DNA from: Conoideocrella luteorostrata | Lineage: Eukaryota > Ascomycota > Sordariomycetes > Hypocreales > Clavicipitaceae | DNA: 64,000 bases | NCBI GenBank assembly: GCA_032433595.1 | Contig: JASWJB010000109.1 | Span: 56,812-120,811, forward strand | Direction of reading: 5' to 3' | Part shown: positions 23,132-33,603 of the stretch, piece by piece | Layout of the letters: the number at the start of each line of letters is the position of its first letter | Position numbering within the stretch: position 1 is the first letter of the stretch | Made by a program: the position numbers and the translations under genes | Notes under the pieces: model-generated | The model's input: the letters and a program-made list of their open reading frames with translations, nothing else | Told to the model about the DNA's origin: nothing | Databases searched by the model: none

Positions 23132-24349
23132 TATACCCCCCCACCCTGCGCACCCACCAACCGATCGCCCGCGCCTTGTCGCCATGAGCGCGGGCCGTTC
23201 TTCGCGAAGCCGGGAAGACCAGGTCGGTCTAACTGCCTGGGGATCTCATATAGGGCGACTGGGTTCTTTCTTCGCGTGCAACTACCTACCTGCGCCCTTT
23301 TCCCGGCTCTGCCTGACGTATCAAATGTAACAGCGGAAACAGGAACCCTTGAGTATGACAAGACAACATACCCCAAACCAAGTTAAAACCGAAAAAAGCA
23401 TGCTCCAGAACGTCTTCACACGTAGCTAGTACGATCTGTTCAGCAAGAGTAGACTAGTTTTGATGATATCCGTATAGGGTAGGGCCGTAGTCACAAAATA
23501 AGATAACAGGCTCTCTCCAGTGGTTGGTGCATATCCTACCTGAGGAGTGTTTTGGCACGATCCATTGTACAGGTTGAAGTTGAAGATGCAGCAAGCATTT
23601 AGGTTACAAGGATAATGTCTACATAGCATTGCTCTTCAGCGTACGGAGTAGTTTGCTTCATCTCAGATCCTGCGCTGCAGCCCCTCATCTAAACCACACG
23701 TTCTTATCGGGAGATGTCCGCAGTAATGGTACATTAGATAGCCTGCAGCTATTATCACAGGGTTATCTTCCTATTGCATATTATATGGTGTGTTCGATGG
23801 AGCATGCACGCCTCGGACTGAAGATAAAGCGAGGGAACATACACACATTGAGGGTTTCGCGTTGACTCAGCGGTTGGTGGTGGAAGTGGACGCTCACCGA
23901 AACCGCATTGCTTACACTTACACCAGTCGCATTCAAACGAGATTCCGTCGTGCAAGACTGTCCGCCAAAATCTCAAAAGCCGGTTGAGCTATTTTGTGCT
24001 TTTTAAGTGACAAGCTTGGATGAAAACAGCAGCCGTTTCGTAAAGACGCGCTCGACAGCATGTTGAGTACTTACTGCACAAGCCGGGCTCGAACTAGCCG
24101 TGATGACTCCGAGGAATACAGAGTACTCCATAGCGGATTAGGCCCAATAACAGACCGGGGCTTAGACTCGCCTTGAGCGTAGTTACCGGGGTTGCGGGGC
24201 ACACCCTAGCCGGACGAGCTGGCGCGCTCGTGTACGCTGTCTGACTGACGGGTTACTGGATTACAGGGGCGTACACACACTACTTCCTGCGGCGGCCGCG
24301 CACGACAAACCAGTCGGTCGCGCGGAAAACACAAAACGGACATTTATAT
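23132..24349. other. Intergenic, no gene seen
   Basis: A run of copies of the tacggagta half-motif occurs at 23640 and 24120. ORFs are short and unconvincing. Confidence 0.4.
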
Positions 24350-24450
24350 GCCATGTAGATGTAGGTTTTTATGGTTACAAGGCGTGGTGGCCGCGGGCAA
24401 CTCACGTAGGTCTGCCGAATAAAGGGGACATCTGCCAAAATACAGGGCCC
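24350..24450 (+). repeat. Dispersed repeat, copy left of the GCN5 relic
   Basis: The string atggttacaaggcgtggtgg, then an agggga-catctgcc block and aaaatacaggg matches 27080-27170 (atggttacaagacatggtgg...aaatacagggg). Both copies have the same orientation and bracket the GCN5 and 26-kb segment. Confidence 0.6.
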
Positions 24451-24519
24451 AGTAAGTATCTAACCTGCTGGTACTCCATGCGGCAGCACAGAATAAATAC
24501 GTGGGTGTAATAAAACCGG

Positions 24520-25800
24520 TTATTCTTCAAGCAAGTCAAACCACTCTGGGACCTCTTTAACAAGGCTCTACATGTACTTCTCCAGCCTTACCGCACACTT
24601 GTTATACACTGTCGTGGTGTCATTGTCATTGTATTGCCGACAGTTGCTAAAAACCAATGTAACATCCTTCACAAAGTCCTTTGGAGCGGTATAAAAGTCG
24701 CGCATTAGTCTTTCTTCCACCGTTGATAGATCCATTGGTGTTGTGATGACATTATAATAGTCAGGGACTTCGGCTCGGTTGACTGGATGGAGAAAGGGCC
24801 ATGTCTGTTTGTGGGTTTGTATTTGGTACAGAACACGCCGAAGTTCATTGAAGTGAGGCCCGTGGCGTGGTTCGCGCGCCAGTTCGCCCATCTCCCGACA
24901 CCAGCCTGTTGCGCGAACAGCTGGGATAGACAACGGGTCTATCGGAGTAATAGTGACCCCGTTGGCCCAGCGTTGGGGCGGCCGATGGACAGTGTGACTT
25001 TTGCTGATGGTGCGAATTTTCGCCTGCACAACCTCTTTCTGCTTAAGAAGCACGCGACCGACTTCAAGGTAGCGTATGCGGGGGAGCATGGAGCATTGCA
25101 TCAGTGTTCCGCCCTCGTAGTCCTTAATATAGCCGGCTCATACATAGATACTTTTCGAGAGTAATCTCCTTTGTGAAACCTTGCTTTTGGAAATAGCCCC
25201 GTGGCGTGGTTGTCGGCATACGTCAAGAAATGCATCACCGGGGAAGTAGCCCTCACATAATCCTCCGAGTGTGCCATGAGATGCGCTCCATATCCTTTTA
25301 CTCGCTGATCAGATGACACAGCGCAAAAGACAGTCTCGGCAAAGTTGCGGGTTCGGAATGGTCGATAGCATATCCCGCCAATGGACTTCCAGCGGCTTCT
25401 TCACAATCGCGATGGACAAATGACTTCGATTGTAGGCAAGGCGCGCGATGTAATCTTTGGGCATTTTCGGAAGCTGCTTTTGAAACAAGGACTTTAAACC
25501 CGTAAGGACGATCATAGTCTCCCGCTCGCCATCATTGTTCACGACTCGAAATTCGATCTCGCTGCTTCGTTCGTCCAAAACTGCAGGCTTTAGGGACAGA
25601 TAATTAGAACGTTTCCCTGACACTCGACGTCATGATTCCAACATACCCTGTCTGGGAAAGGAACTCTCCTGGGGGTCGCTAGAGATCCGACATCGGACTC
25701 ATCATGATTAGTTTTGATTCGTTTGGTGTCGGAAGGGGTATTCGGTTCTTCGGACGCGGGGCGCTTTGGACTGGGGAGTTCTCGGCCACCGTCAGCCAGA
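24520..25800 (-). pseudogene. GCN5: Decayed copy of GCN5 histone acetyltransferase
   Basis: GCN5/KAT2 is the catalytic acetyltransferase of SAGA. From high to low coordinate: the N-terminal linker (PSKRPASEEPNTPSDTKRIK-like residues, about 25800-25660); an intron still recognisable (gtatgt...ctaaag, about 25645-25590); [34 protein letters not shown]; then a one-base shift to the acetyl-CoA-binding loop [39 protein letters not shown]; and a bromodomain with [16 protein letters not shown] and the acetyl-lysine-binding NCRQYN. The frame then stops at LEKYM-TAG where the family has Trp, and family sequence continues after the stop (VKEVPEWFDLLEE). At least two frameshifts plus this stop inactivate it. 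The intact gene is presumably elsewhere. Confidence 0.85.
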
Positions 25801-27059
25801 AGTTGATTGTGGCCCGACAGTATCCATCTGCGTTCTATACAAGCCGGAGGCCTGTATATTCAAGCATGTTAGCGTGAAATGAGTGCAGACAGTGCTAGTT
25901 AGTCTTGAGGGCGTGAAAGTTCTCAACGGTGCCGTCCAAATGTTGGACACGATGTCTTGTCGCAGGAACAGGCCCCCACCGAGCTAGTACCAACATGTAG
26001 CAGCCTCACATGTCAGGCGATAAGTTGAATTGCCAGGGGTGCCGACAGATCAATTGAGACATCAAGGGCAGACGCAGAGTGCGTTGGTGGGCCCCGATGT
26101 GATGTCTCGATTGATCTGTCAGGCGCATGCATTGCCTCCCTAGCTAGCTTCGCGGCCTCTTGGCCCCGATCGTCGGGGGTAAATGATAATGCATATTATG
26201 GCTACTGGGAGATGGGCGCTCGCACTCTCCTTTAAGGCGAGGGTTGTGGATAAACGCCACATAACGGAAAGCATGGCGTGAACGAATGTGAACCACTCGC
26301 TGTTCCAGTCATTCATGAACAATAGCTGGTCGCTCACTGTAAAACAACTCCAATATCTTCCAATAGTAGAGCCGCCGAGCCGGCCAACAATGAACCGCGT
26401 TGTGTGAGCTCCGTGGCCGAAGAGACGTGTTGGGCTTGCCTTGCCATTCCATTTCAATGCTTGTGACACGGCGTTAGTGAGCCTACTCATACGCCCATTG
26501 AGGTCGCGCTGCGATAAATTGCGCTCGTTGAGCCAGGACTCCAAATCATCTCGTGCGATGCTATCATGACCGGTGTCCAGTCGTCTTAGAGTCTGACTCC
26601 ACACAGCTACTCCTACCGCAAAATCGGATTACGAATCGTTCGGCTACCAGTAGTTAGCCTCGCGTACGGAGTACACAAATCCATCTTATCCGTCGCTTCG
26701 CTCTGGCAAAGTGAATGACACTCGGGGCCACAATAGATCGACGACGTTTTGGGAGTGGACACCCCGGCAGCCCGTGGTGGAATCTACGAAATCTGCACAT
26801 TCACCCCCCCAGCCTGCCTCCACAACCCGATACATTACGGAGTACTCCGTAATAGACACGTGGAATACTCTAATTACGCTTTGGTGGGCATTTCCCCATG
26901 ATTATATGGAGTATACGGAGTATATATGGTGCTTATTGTGGCGCTCCCCCGCGAAAAGCGAGACTGGGAGAATCAAGGGGGCATTGCGCGTCCAAGAAAA
27001 TAACACACGGGAAGAGCTGGGAAGCATTGTCCAAGTGCTGCACGGAGTATATACAGTAT
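25801..27059. other. Spacer with one unassigned minus-strand ORF
   Basis: An open frame at 26604-26140 (minus, 154 codons) includes DDLESWLNERNLSQRDLNGR and later a hydrophobic end; no domain recognised. A direct/inverted pair near 26048-26120 (agatcaattgagacatc / gatgtctcgattgatct) forms a possible hairpin. Many tacggagta half-motifs are clustered from 26660 to 27070, with one complete palindrome. Confidence 0.4.
26834..26853. repeat. Perfect 20-bp palindrome, dispersed fungal motif
   Basis: ATTACGGAGTACTCCGTAAT is its own reverse complement. The 16-bp core recurs at 28940-28955, a 14-bp core at 63741-63754, and half-sites occur many times in the window. Such palindromes are common in Pezizomycotina intergenic DNA; their role is not established. 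Confidence 0.9.
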
Positions 27060-27170
27060 AGATGTACGGAGTAGCTTTCCATGGTTACAAGACATGGTGG
27101 CTACTGGCGACTGGCACGGGTTGCTGAATTGCAGGGGATATGTGCCGAAATACAGGGGAATTTGCCCAAA
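27060..27170 (+). repeat. Dispersed repeat, copy right of the GCN5 relic
   Basis: Second copy of the unit at 24350-24450, followed by a run of A at about 27169-27184. Confidence 0.6.
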
Positions 27171-27301
27171 AAAAAAAAAAAAAAACAGGGGCTACGACTA
27201 TTGTTGAGTTGTTCAGGTGCCACATATCGCAGCCCACAATCATCAGCGACCAACCATGGTGTCCTTCAACCTAAATCCCGCGACAACCAGAACTATTAAA
27301 G

Positions 27302-27810
27302 ATGGTCGACTATCGTAAATGGGTAAACATGACTGATCATAGAGCCATCGCTAAACGCTAACCGGTGGTGGCCATGTAGGACAAGCTGGAGCTCAGCGAT
27401 GACTCGGACATTGAAGTTCATTCCGATGTTGACAAGCGATCTTTCATGGGGGCAAAGCAGCACCAAATTCACGCAGAACGACAGCAACGGAAGCTTCAGG
27501 TTGAGGCACTAAAGCACGAACGTGTCGTCGATAAAGAACCTGCGCAGACGTCTAGCCACTCTCCTCTCCTCATTGAAGTCTCGCCTAGCCGAGTCTAGAA
27601 CGCGACGGCGACCAGGCGACGCTGCATTTGAGACCGTGATGGAGTTGGAGGCGATAGTCCACCGCCGCGACCCAAGGGCGTTTTCGACGAAAGTTACCCA
27701 CTTCCGACATATATAAAAATAATTTTGGACATCCTGGATGATGTGAACAAGAAACTTGACGAAAGGAACGTGGAACCAGAGAAAGGCTGTGATGCTCCTT
27801 TGGCGGAGCT
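27302..27810 (+). pseudogene. CDC37: Decayed copy of CDC37 co-chaperone
   Basis: CDC37 delivers kinases to Hsp90. Exon 1 (27302-27322) encodes MVDYRKW. A normal intron (27323-27379, gtaaac...cgctaacc...tag) follows, then KLELSDDSDIEVHSDVDKRS and AERQQRKLQVEALKHERVV, the highly conserved N-terminal kinase-binding region. After this the frame breaks: family residues reappear in other frames (TRRRPGDAAFETVMEL, RPKGVFDESYPLPTY, ILDDVNKKLDERN), with in-frame stops between. The Hsp90-binding and C-terminal parts are absent. The retained intron shows that the copy arose by DNA duplication, not retrotransposition. Confidence 0.85.
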
Positions 27811-29428
27811 TAGTGTGTCTCACCTGACATACTGTGCGAGTTGTCGACTATCGGTTGTTTGCACTAGCTGCTTCGACCAGGCTTTTCCGCCTCTGAGAAA
27901 AACATATCAGCGCAAGTGTATCGATACCTGGTTGACGTTCCACGGGTACTATGATGATGGTCTCGCGTAGCAAAGAACCTGTAGCACCCCCACTGTGCAT
28001 TGCGGGTGCTTAGTAGCTTCATAGTGCTACCGGATCTCTCCCTGGTCTTTGTATCAGTGGTAGATCTTGGTCGTGGTCGGCAGTCTGAGATGGTGAGAAG
28101 GCACTCAGTGGCAGGCATTGGGAGTCTGAGCTGGCTATATATAGCCAGCGGTCAGTGGTCGACGAAGGCGTCTATTACCAGCAAGGTTACGATATTGTTG
28201 ACGGCTTGAAGCATAGATTCAAGAAAAGACATCCCTTCTGTGAGTGTCTGCGAGACCTGCGATTTATTTGATACCAGCATCATTAGACTTGCGACTTCTT
28301 TGTCTGCTCCTCAGTCTCACGTAGATGAGTTTCTTTCGCGGGAAACGTTTGGGCGCCTAAAACTACTTATCCACACTCCGTTACCGATATGGGTAGAATT
28401 GGCGCAACACTCCCCTGGACAATGGCGCTGCGGGCCGAGCTGCCAGACGTCGATCCACGGTGCACGTCAGCTGTGGTAACATAGCCGAAATGGCAATTCC
28501 CGGAAGAAGCAGCCGGCAGACGCCTTGTTCCGACGCAGACCACGGGCCAAACATCAAGGGCCGAATACAACCAGTGCCGCCAGTTGCAAGCAAGTCGGTT
28601 AAGCAGGCGGCTGCGGCTGCGGCTGTGGCTGTCCACGGCGGTGGTTGAAATGCGGAGCTGCGGAGCTCTGCCTGCGATCGGCCTGGAATCGAATTGAGGC
28701 GAGGCGGGGAGAAGCGCATCGTTCTTCCGTGGGCTGAACCGTGTGGTGACTTTTTGCGGTCGTCGAGCACTTCCAGGCATGAGAGACTGAATCGTGTGCC
28801 GAAGACGGAGCCGAGTGGTGGCTCAAAATCGCTGCTGGCGTGCCGAGTGCTGTAACAGTTTCTCTTTTTGTCCAGCCTTGGGCAAGTCAGCAAAGTTTTT
28901 TTTCTTTGTTTTTTTTTTGGCCTGGGCTAGCCAACAAATTACGGAGTACTCCGTACATGCAGCAATGTCGCGGCATCATGGCTGTGCGGGATTTCCCTCG
29001 CTCCCGTGTCTGCCCGCTGATCTTGTCATAAGGCGAGTTGATCGCCGCACGAGCAAAGCATGCACGTAAATGCATCCATTGACTTATCGCAAATGCCGCC
29101 ATGGACCAGTCGTAAATACATCCATCATGCTAGCGGAGATGCGTCCATCGACGTGTCGCAAATGCACATGGCACATGCAGCCAGCCTGCGTGGGCAGCCC
29201 AGCCCAGCCCAGCCCAGCCCAGCCTCTTCCCTCCCCCGCTTTGCATCGCCTCGACTGCCAAGTTTTGTCCCACCGTCTCTCGTCTCCTTCGTTGCTCCCC
29301 AACAAGCACAAGCGCGCCAGCAAAAAGCAATACGGACTCCTGCTCCGTGCAACTAAACTGTGCTAGCTATTCCCTGCACCCCTGTCACAGCCAGCAGCCA
29401 GGAAAGGACGTCGCGTTTCTGCCCGCCG
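27811..29428. other. Gene-poor stretch before the hydrolase gene
   Basis: No convincing gene. It contains a CGGCTG/GCGGCT run at about 28608-28630, a poly-T tract at 28897-28918, the complete palindrome at 28940-28955, short agccc repeats at about 29194-29222 and the 5' leader of the gene starting at 29429. Confidence 0.45.
28940..28955. repeat. Palindromic motif copy
   Basis: A 16-bp perfect palindrome tacggagtactccgta, same family as the one at 26834. Confidence 0.9.
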
Positions 29429-30416
29429 ATGAGCACCGCCGGTGAAGGAGGAGGAGGAGGAGGAGGGCTCGTCGCGCTTCGAGACGGCGCCCGCCTGTTC
29501 GTCAAGGAGCTGGGCGACGGCGACAGGTCCAAGCAGCTGGTGATAGCGCTCCACGGCTCGCCGGGCGTTTCGGACCACCGGGAGCCCGAGAGCGCATTCG
29601 GCTTCCTGACGTCGCGATATCGGGTCTTGGTGTACGATGCGCGGGGCAGCGGACGGAGCGACCTCAAGGGGCCGTATACACACCATCGGTGGACCGCCGA
29701 CATCGACGAGCTGAGGTGAGGTGATGGCGGGTTTTTTTTTTTTTTATAATAAAAAAGGCGTCCTTTCCGTCACAAAACCCTTCCTTCTTTTCCCCAAAAT
29801 GACAGCGCTCTAGCTAACCACCAGCAGGATTCGCGCCGGCTCGGAGCCAATCATACTCGCCGGGGCTGCTTATGGTGGCTTCGTCGCGCTCGAGTACGCC
29901 ATCAAGTATCCAAGCTACGTGTCAGCCCTCATCCTGCGCGATACCTGGGCCTCGGGCCCCAAAGGCACCATGTATGCTCTCAAGGCGTCATTGACGTGCC
30001 CCGACCTCGAGGTCGACCCGGACCGCCAGTACAGGGCATGGACGGGCACCCTGCACAGCAATGACGACCTGCGAGCCGCCTTGAGGGAAATCCTTCCGGC
30101 ATGCCCCTTGGTCCAGGCAGACGGCGAGGACGGCAAGTTGCAGCTGCATTATGAAACGCACAACTTCGCCATGAGCTACAACCAGCCTCGCTTCGACGTG
30201 CGTCCGAGCATCCGTGAAGTCTACATGCCGACGCTGATACTAGCCGGCCGCCGTCACCCCACCATTCCCGTGCAGTTTAGCGACGAGATGCACCGTCTGA
30301 TGCCGAATTCCCAATTGACTGTCTTTGAGGATGCGGGCCGCCTTGATCTTCCCGCCGAGGAGCCTGTCGCGTTTCAAGAAAGGGTGCACAAGTTTCTCGA
30401 GCATTTTAGGCTGTAG
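29429..30416 (+). CDS. Alpha/beta-hydrolase-fold protein, likely pseudoenzyme
   Basis: Two exons, 29429-29715 and 29828-30416 (GT-AG intron of 112 bp, branch gctaacc), encode 291 residues. The start ATG is followed by a poly-Gly run (GAGGAG repeats). The fold of proline-iminopeptidase-like hydrolases is clear: oxyanion segment LHGSPGVSDH, YRVLVYDARGSGRSD, then the elbow strand. The elbow reads LAGAAYGGFVALEYA where the family has G-x-S-x-G-G, so the nucleophile Ser is Ala. The acid position reads AGRRHPTIP where the family has GR-x-D-P, and the histidine position reads EDAGRLDLPAEEP where the family has AGH. All three catalytic residues appear replaced although the ORF is intact with normal codon use. 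It probably binds rather than hydrolyses; the ligand is unknown. Confidence 0.8.
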
Positions 30417-31674
30417 TTGTACTCCGTAGCCCTCATCTGTATACCTTGACCGGTTTCTCCGCGCCAAATGTCGCTTCACTGGTACAAAGTGATGCTCGAT
30501 GCAGATACTCAACTCGTCTCGTGCACCGGGGCGCATAAATTCTGGAGCCCTTCATCAGGGACCTCCCGGCGTAGCCATCCTTACATCCCCCACTTTCTCC
30601 ACCAGCGGCCACGGCGGACTGACTGGTTGACTAGCAGGCTGGCTGCTGCAAGACAGCGTGCCGCCTCGGTTCTCCTCAATAAAACAGCTCATTCCGTGTC
30701 AGCGAGTTGGGGGGAAAGAGAGGAAGAAGAGGGGAAGAGGGGGAATATACCGCTAGTTTCACTGGCTATCTTGTGTTTGCTTTGGGAGAGACGCCGACAT
30801 TTTGCGGAGTTTGTGATGGATGGAAGGATGCTTGGTCGCCGTACATCGGCAGAGGAGAAACATGGTCTGACATGTTGAGTTGGATGGGGGGGTAACGGCA
30901 TATGAACCAAGACATGGTCGGACCTTTTGTAAGAAATGTTTGCTTTTTGTTCCAAAGAAGAGTAGAGGGCCGTACCGTACCGTCTGTACTAGTGCCGGGT
31001 GGAACGGGAAGATGTGCAGAACAGACCTGGCTGTATTGATGTAAAGATGCGTTTCATGTCTCGTGAGACCGACCGACTGACTGACTGGCTGGCTGGCCGG
31101 GTGCATTGCAACAAGTTAGCTAGTCCGGAGACTGTGCGGTGACCGGGAAGACGTACAGAAAGACAAGCCTTGGCTGATTTGTCGGAAGATGCATTTCATT
31201 CATCGCGAGACTGACAGACAGTCAGGCTAGCTGGCTGGCTGGGTGTATCACAAAGTACTCCGTTGTTGTGCGTTCCGTCCACACCACCACACATGTAAGT
31301 CGTGTCTGAGGTGCTCTTCACACGTATAGCCAGTAGCGTACGGTGATACGTCCGAGTGAGGACCAGGACCAACAAGGCTGCTGCAGCTCCGACGCCGTGT
31401 CTCGCCGAGATGTGCTGTTGCGGTTAGGGATAGCACATCAGACCTGTGCCATCGCCCATGTTAGCATGTTTGCTTTGCCTCGACCTCACTCACCCCATGG
31501 ACATGCACAGACAGCCACCGCCACCAACAGACAGACAGACAGGCAAACAAACAAACCTTCTTAAAGGCTGCCCATCTTTCCAACTCGGAACATTGCAAAT
31601 CCCTAATAATCTCCCATTTGAATATCTCTTGCTCTCTGCTTCCGTTCTGAAAAATCGTCCCAACATCGGACTAA
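30417..31674. other. Intergenic between two plus-strand genes
   Basis: It carries the 3' end of the hydrolase gene and the promoter of the next gene. Two ctgactgactggctggctgg stretches (about 31076-31096 and 31210-31237) belong to a diverged direct repeat of about 130 bp (agatgtgcaga/agacgtacagaa...gatgcgtttcat/gatgcatttcat). A short acagacagacagacaggcaa tract lies near 31530. Confidence 0.5.
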
Positions 31675-32943
31675 ATGGCCTTAGCATCTTACTCAGCTCC
31701 AGATCCTGAACGGAGTGCTGAGTCTCTTCCTCGTCCAGATGCCGACATGGCATTGGCATCTCTCTCGGCTCTGGGTCCTGGTCATGGTCAAAGTGCCCAA
31801 ACCCTTCCATTTCGTCCCAATCCCAACATCGACATGGAATCTGCATCTCCCCCACCTCCAGATCCTGGACAGAGTGCCCGGACCCTTCCTCATTGTCCAA
31901 ACATTAACATCAACATGGCATCTCTCCCCTCTTCAGACCGTGAACAGAGAGCCCCAACCCCTCCTCTTAGCCCACCTCCTAGCCCAGACATGTTCAGTAT
32001 GCCATCTCTCCCATCTGGGGGTCCTCAACATGAACAGAGTCCCGAACCCCTTCCTGTTCGTCCAAACACCAATACGACACCCCTCTCGGCTTCGGACTTC
32101 CCCGTGGACGTCGCGGCTATCTCTTCGGACCCAGACTTCGAAATCACCAGCATGTTCTACTACTCGGCCGGCCTGATGTCACCAACTCCCATCGATCCCC
32201 TGGGTCGTTTCTACCTCTTCCCGTACACCATTGACAGGCTCCGCGCTGCCGCCGAGGCCTTCCAGTGGCCCCTTGCCGTGCAGCGTTTGAACAACCCGTT
32301 CTGCTGGGTGCAGCTCTTGGGGGAGCTCGCTACGCATTTGCAGATCCATCATGGCGTTTCAAATGTCCACAATCACAGGCACTGCTTCGTTGTCCGTGTC
32401 GCCTTTAAGAGAGACGGCCAGGTGCGCTTCACAACCGTGCTGATGCGTGACAATGACGACGCCAGGCCCATGTTTTTCTTTCCGCTCAACCTGGGCGTCC
32501 CTCCAGCCAGCAATGAGCTTGTCGTCGCCGTGACCGTCTATCTTGACAGTCAGCCCACGAGGCCTTCCCTGTTCAGCAAGTACAAGACCTCGTACACGAA
32601 GGAGTATGACGACGCGAGATCCAGGGTTGGCATCAGCAACATCAACCCGGGCCAACATGACGCCTTGCTTTACAACAAAGCCGGCCACGTTTCCGGGTCG
32701 GCATCAAAAACCGTGTATTTCTGGCGCGACGGTCGCTACGTTACGCCCCCGCACTCCTCTGGATGCAAACTCGGTGTGACTAGGAGGTGGGCCATTAACA
32801 ATGCCAATGTTATCGAGGCAGACATACCTGTGGACGGTCTGGAGGAGGGCGAGTACATTTGGATGAGCTCTGCTGTCACGGGCTTCAGCAGAGGCAGAGT
32901 CACTCTGCAGACGAAACACCGCCCTGTATTTTATTGGGATTGA
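31675..32943 (+). CDS. Aminodeoxychorismate lyase-like PLP enzyme, 422 aa
   Basis: A single-exon gene. Residues about 155-422 match fungal class-IV aminotransferase-fold aminodeoxychorismate lyases (pabC type, which make 4-aminobenzoate for folate): FEITSMFYYSAGL, YLFPYTIDRLRAAAEAFQWP, then the PLP-lysine region SKYKTSYTKEYDDAR, LLYNKAGHVSGSASKTVYFW, GRYVTPPHSSGCKLGVTRRW and EEGEYIWMSSAVTGFSRGRV. The Lys in YKTSY is in the expected place. The first 150 residues are not part of the enzyme. They are about five diverged units of 24-29 residues, most starting with Met, of the type MALASLSALGPGHGQSAQTL, rich in Pro, Ser and Asn and built by in-frame duplication of DNA. A role in folate or in secondary metabolism is possible; no pathway neighbours are present. 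Confidence 0.8.
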   Translation: MALASYSAPDPERSAESLPRPDADMALASLSALGPGHGQSAQTLPFRPNPNIDMESASPPPPDPGQSARTLPHCPNININMASLPSSDREQRAPTPPLSPPPSPDMFSMPSLPSGGPQHEQSPEPLPVRPNTNTTPLSASDFPVDVAAISSDPDFEITSMFYYSAGLMSPTPIDPLGRFYLFPYTIDRLRAAAEAFQWPLAVQRLNNPFCWVQLLGELATHLQIHHGVSNVHNHRHCFVVRVAFKRDGQVRFTTVLMRDNDDARPMFFFPLNLGVPPASNELVVAVTVYLDSQPTRPSLFSKYKTSYTKEYDDARSRVGISNINPGQHDALLYNKAGHVSGSASKTVYFWRDGRYVTPPHSSGCKLGVTRRWAINNANVIEADIPVDGLEEGEYIWMSSAVTGFSRGRVTLQTKHRPVFYWD

Positions 32944-33603
32944 TTTTGCTAGATTAGTCAACGTACAAGTTGGTCCAAAATAACTCTTCCGAGGGTTCGC
33001 AAATCTTGCTCATTAATAAACCCTCCACTTCGTTTTGTCTCAAAAAAAAATGAATCATCCCTTTCCTCCATTATAACTTCGTGACATACTCGAACATCTG
33101 ACGTGCGAGCCGCCGGAACCACAACCACCACTCCCCCGACTTTCCCTGCACAACAAGGAGTAACTCGTGCGACCCTCACTAGACAGGAGAAAACTGAACA
33201 GGCCAAAAAAGGCGACAAATGGTTTCCGTCCAAAGTTCCTCCAAACCGGAAACTAGGCAACAGTGGTACGATAAAAAGAAGGAGAGAGAAAGAAGGCAAG
33301 AAAGAAAGAAAAGGACTGACTCGGTTAAAAGTTGCTCCGGATCAGGGACAAACAACAATGGCGGAGGCATAGCCTCAACTAGAATGTAGTGAAAATCTGG
33401 GCTCCGCCAGAAGCATAGTATGACAACTGACATGCTGACAAGCATTATACTAACAAACTGAACTCGGCAAGATAGAAAAATAAAAAAATAAAAACAGAAA
33501 AGCAAACGTTTTGGAATCAGAATAAACAATCATTGGGCTGCGACATAAATCAAGCTGGTATTGATAGCCAGCAACTGTGTTCGGCCACCATGACGGTGTA
33601 CTT
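32944..33603. other. Convergent 3' region
   Basis: The lyase gene (plus) and the RNA-binding protein gene (minus) end towards each other here. The stretch holds an A-rich run near 33040-33050, AG-rich sequence at 33270-33320 and an A-rich block at 33470-33500. No gene is visible. Confidence 0.5.

Noticed and set aside
30468..30955. ORFs downstream of the hydrolase gene
   Set aside because: Overlapping both strands, low complexity, no conserved features.
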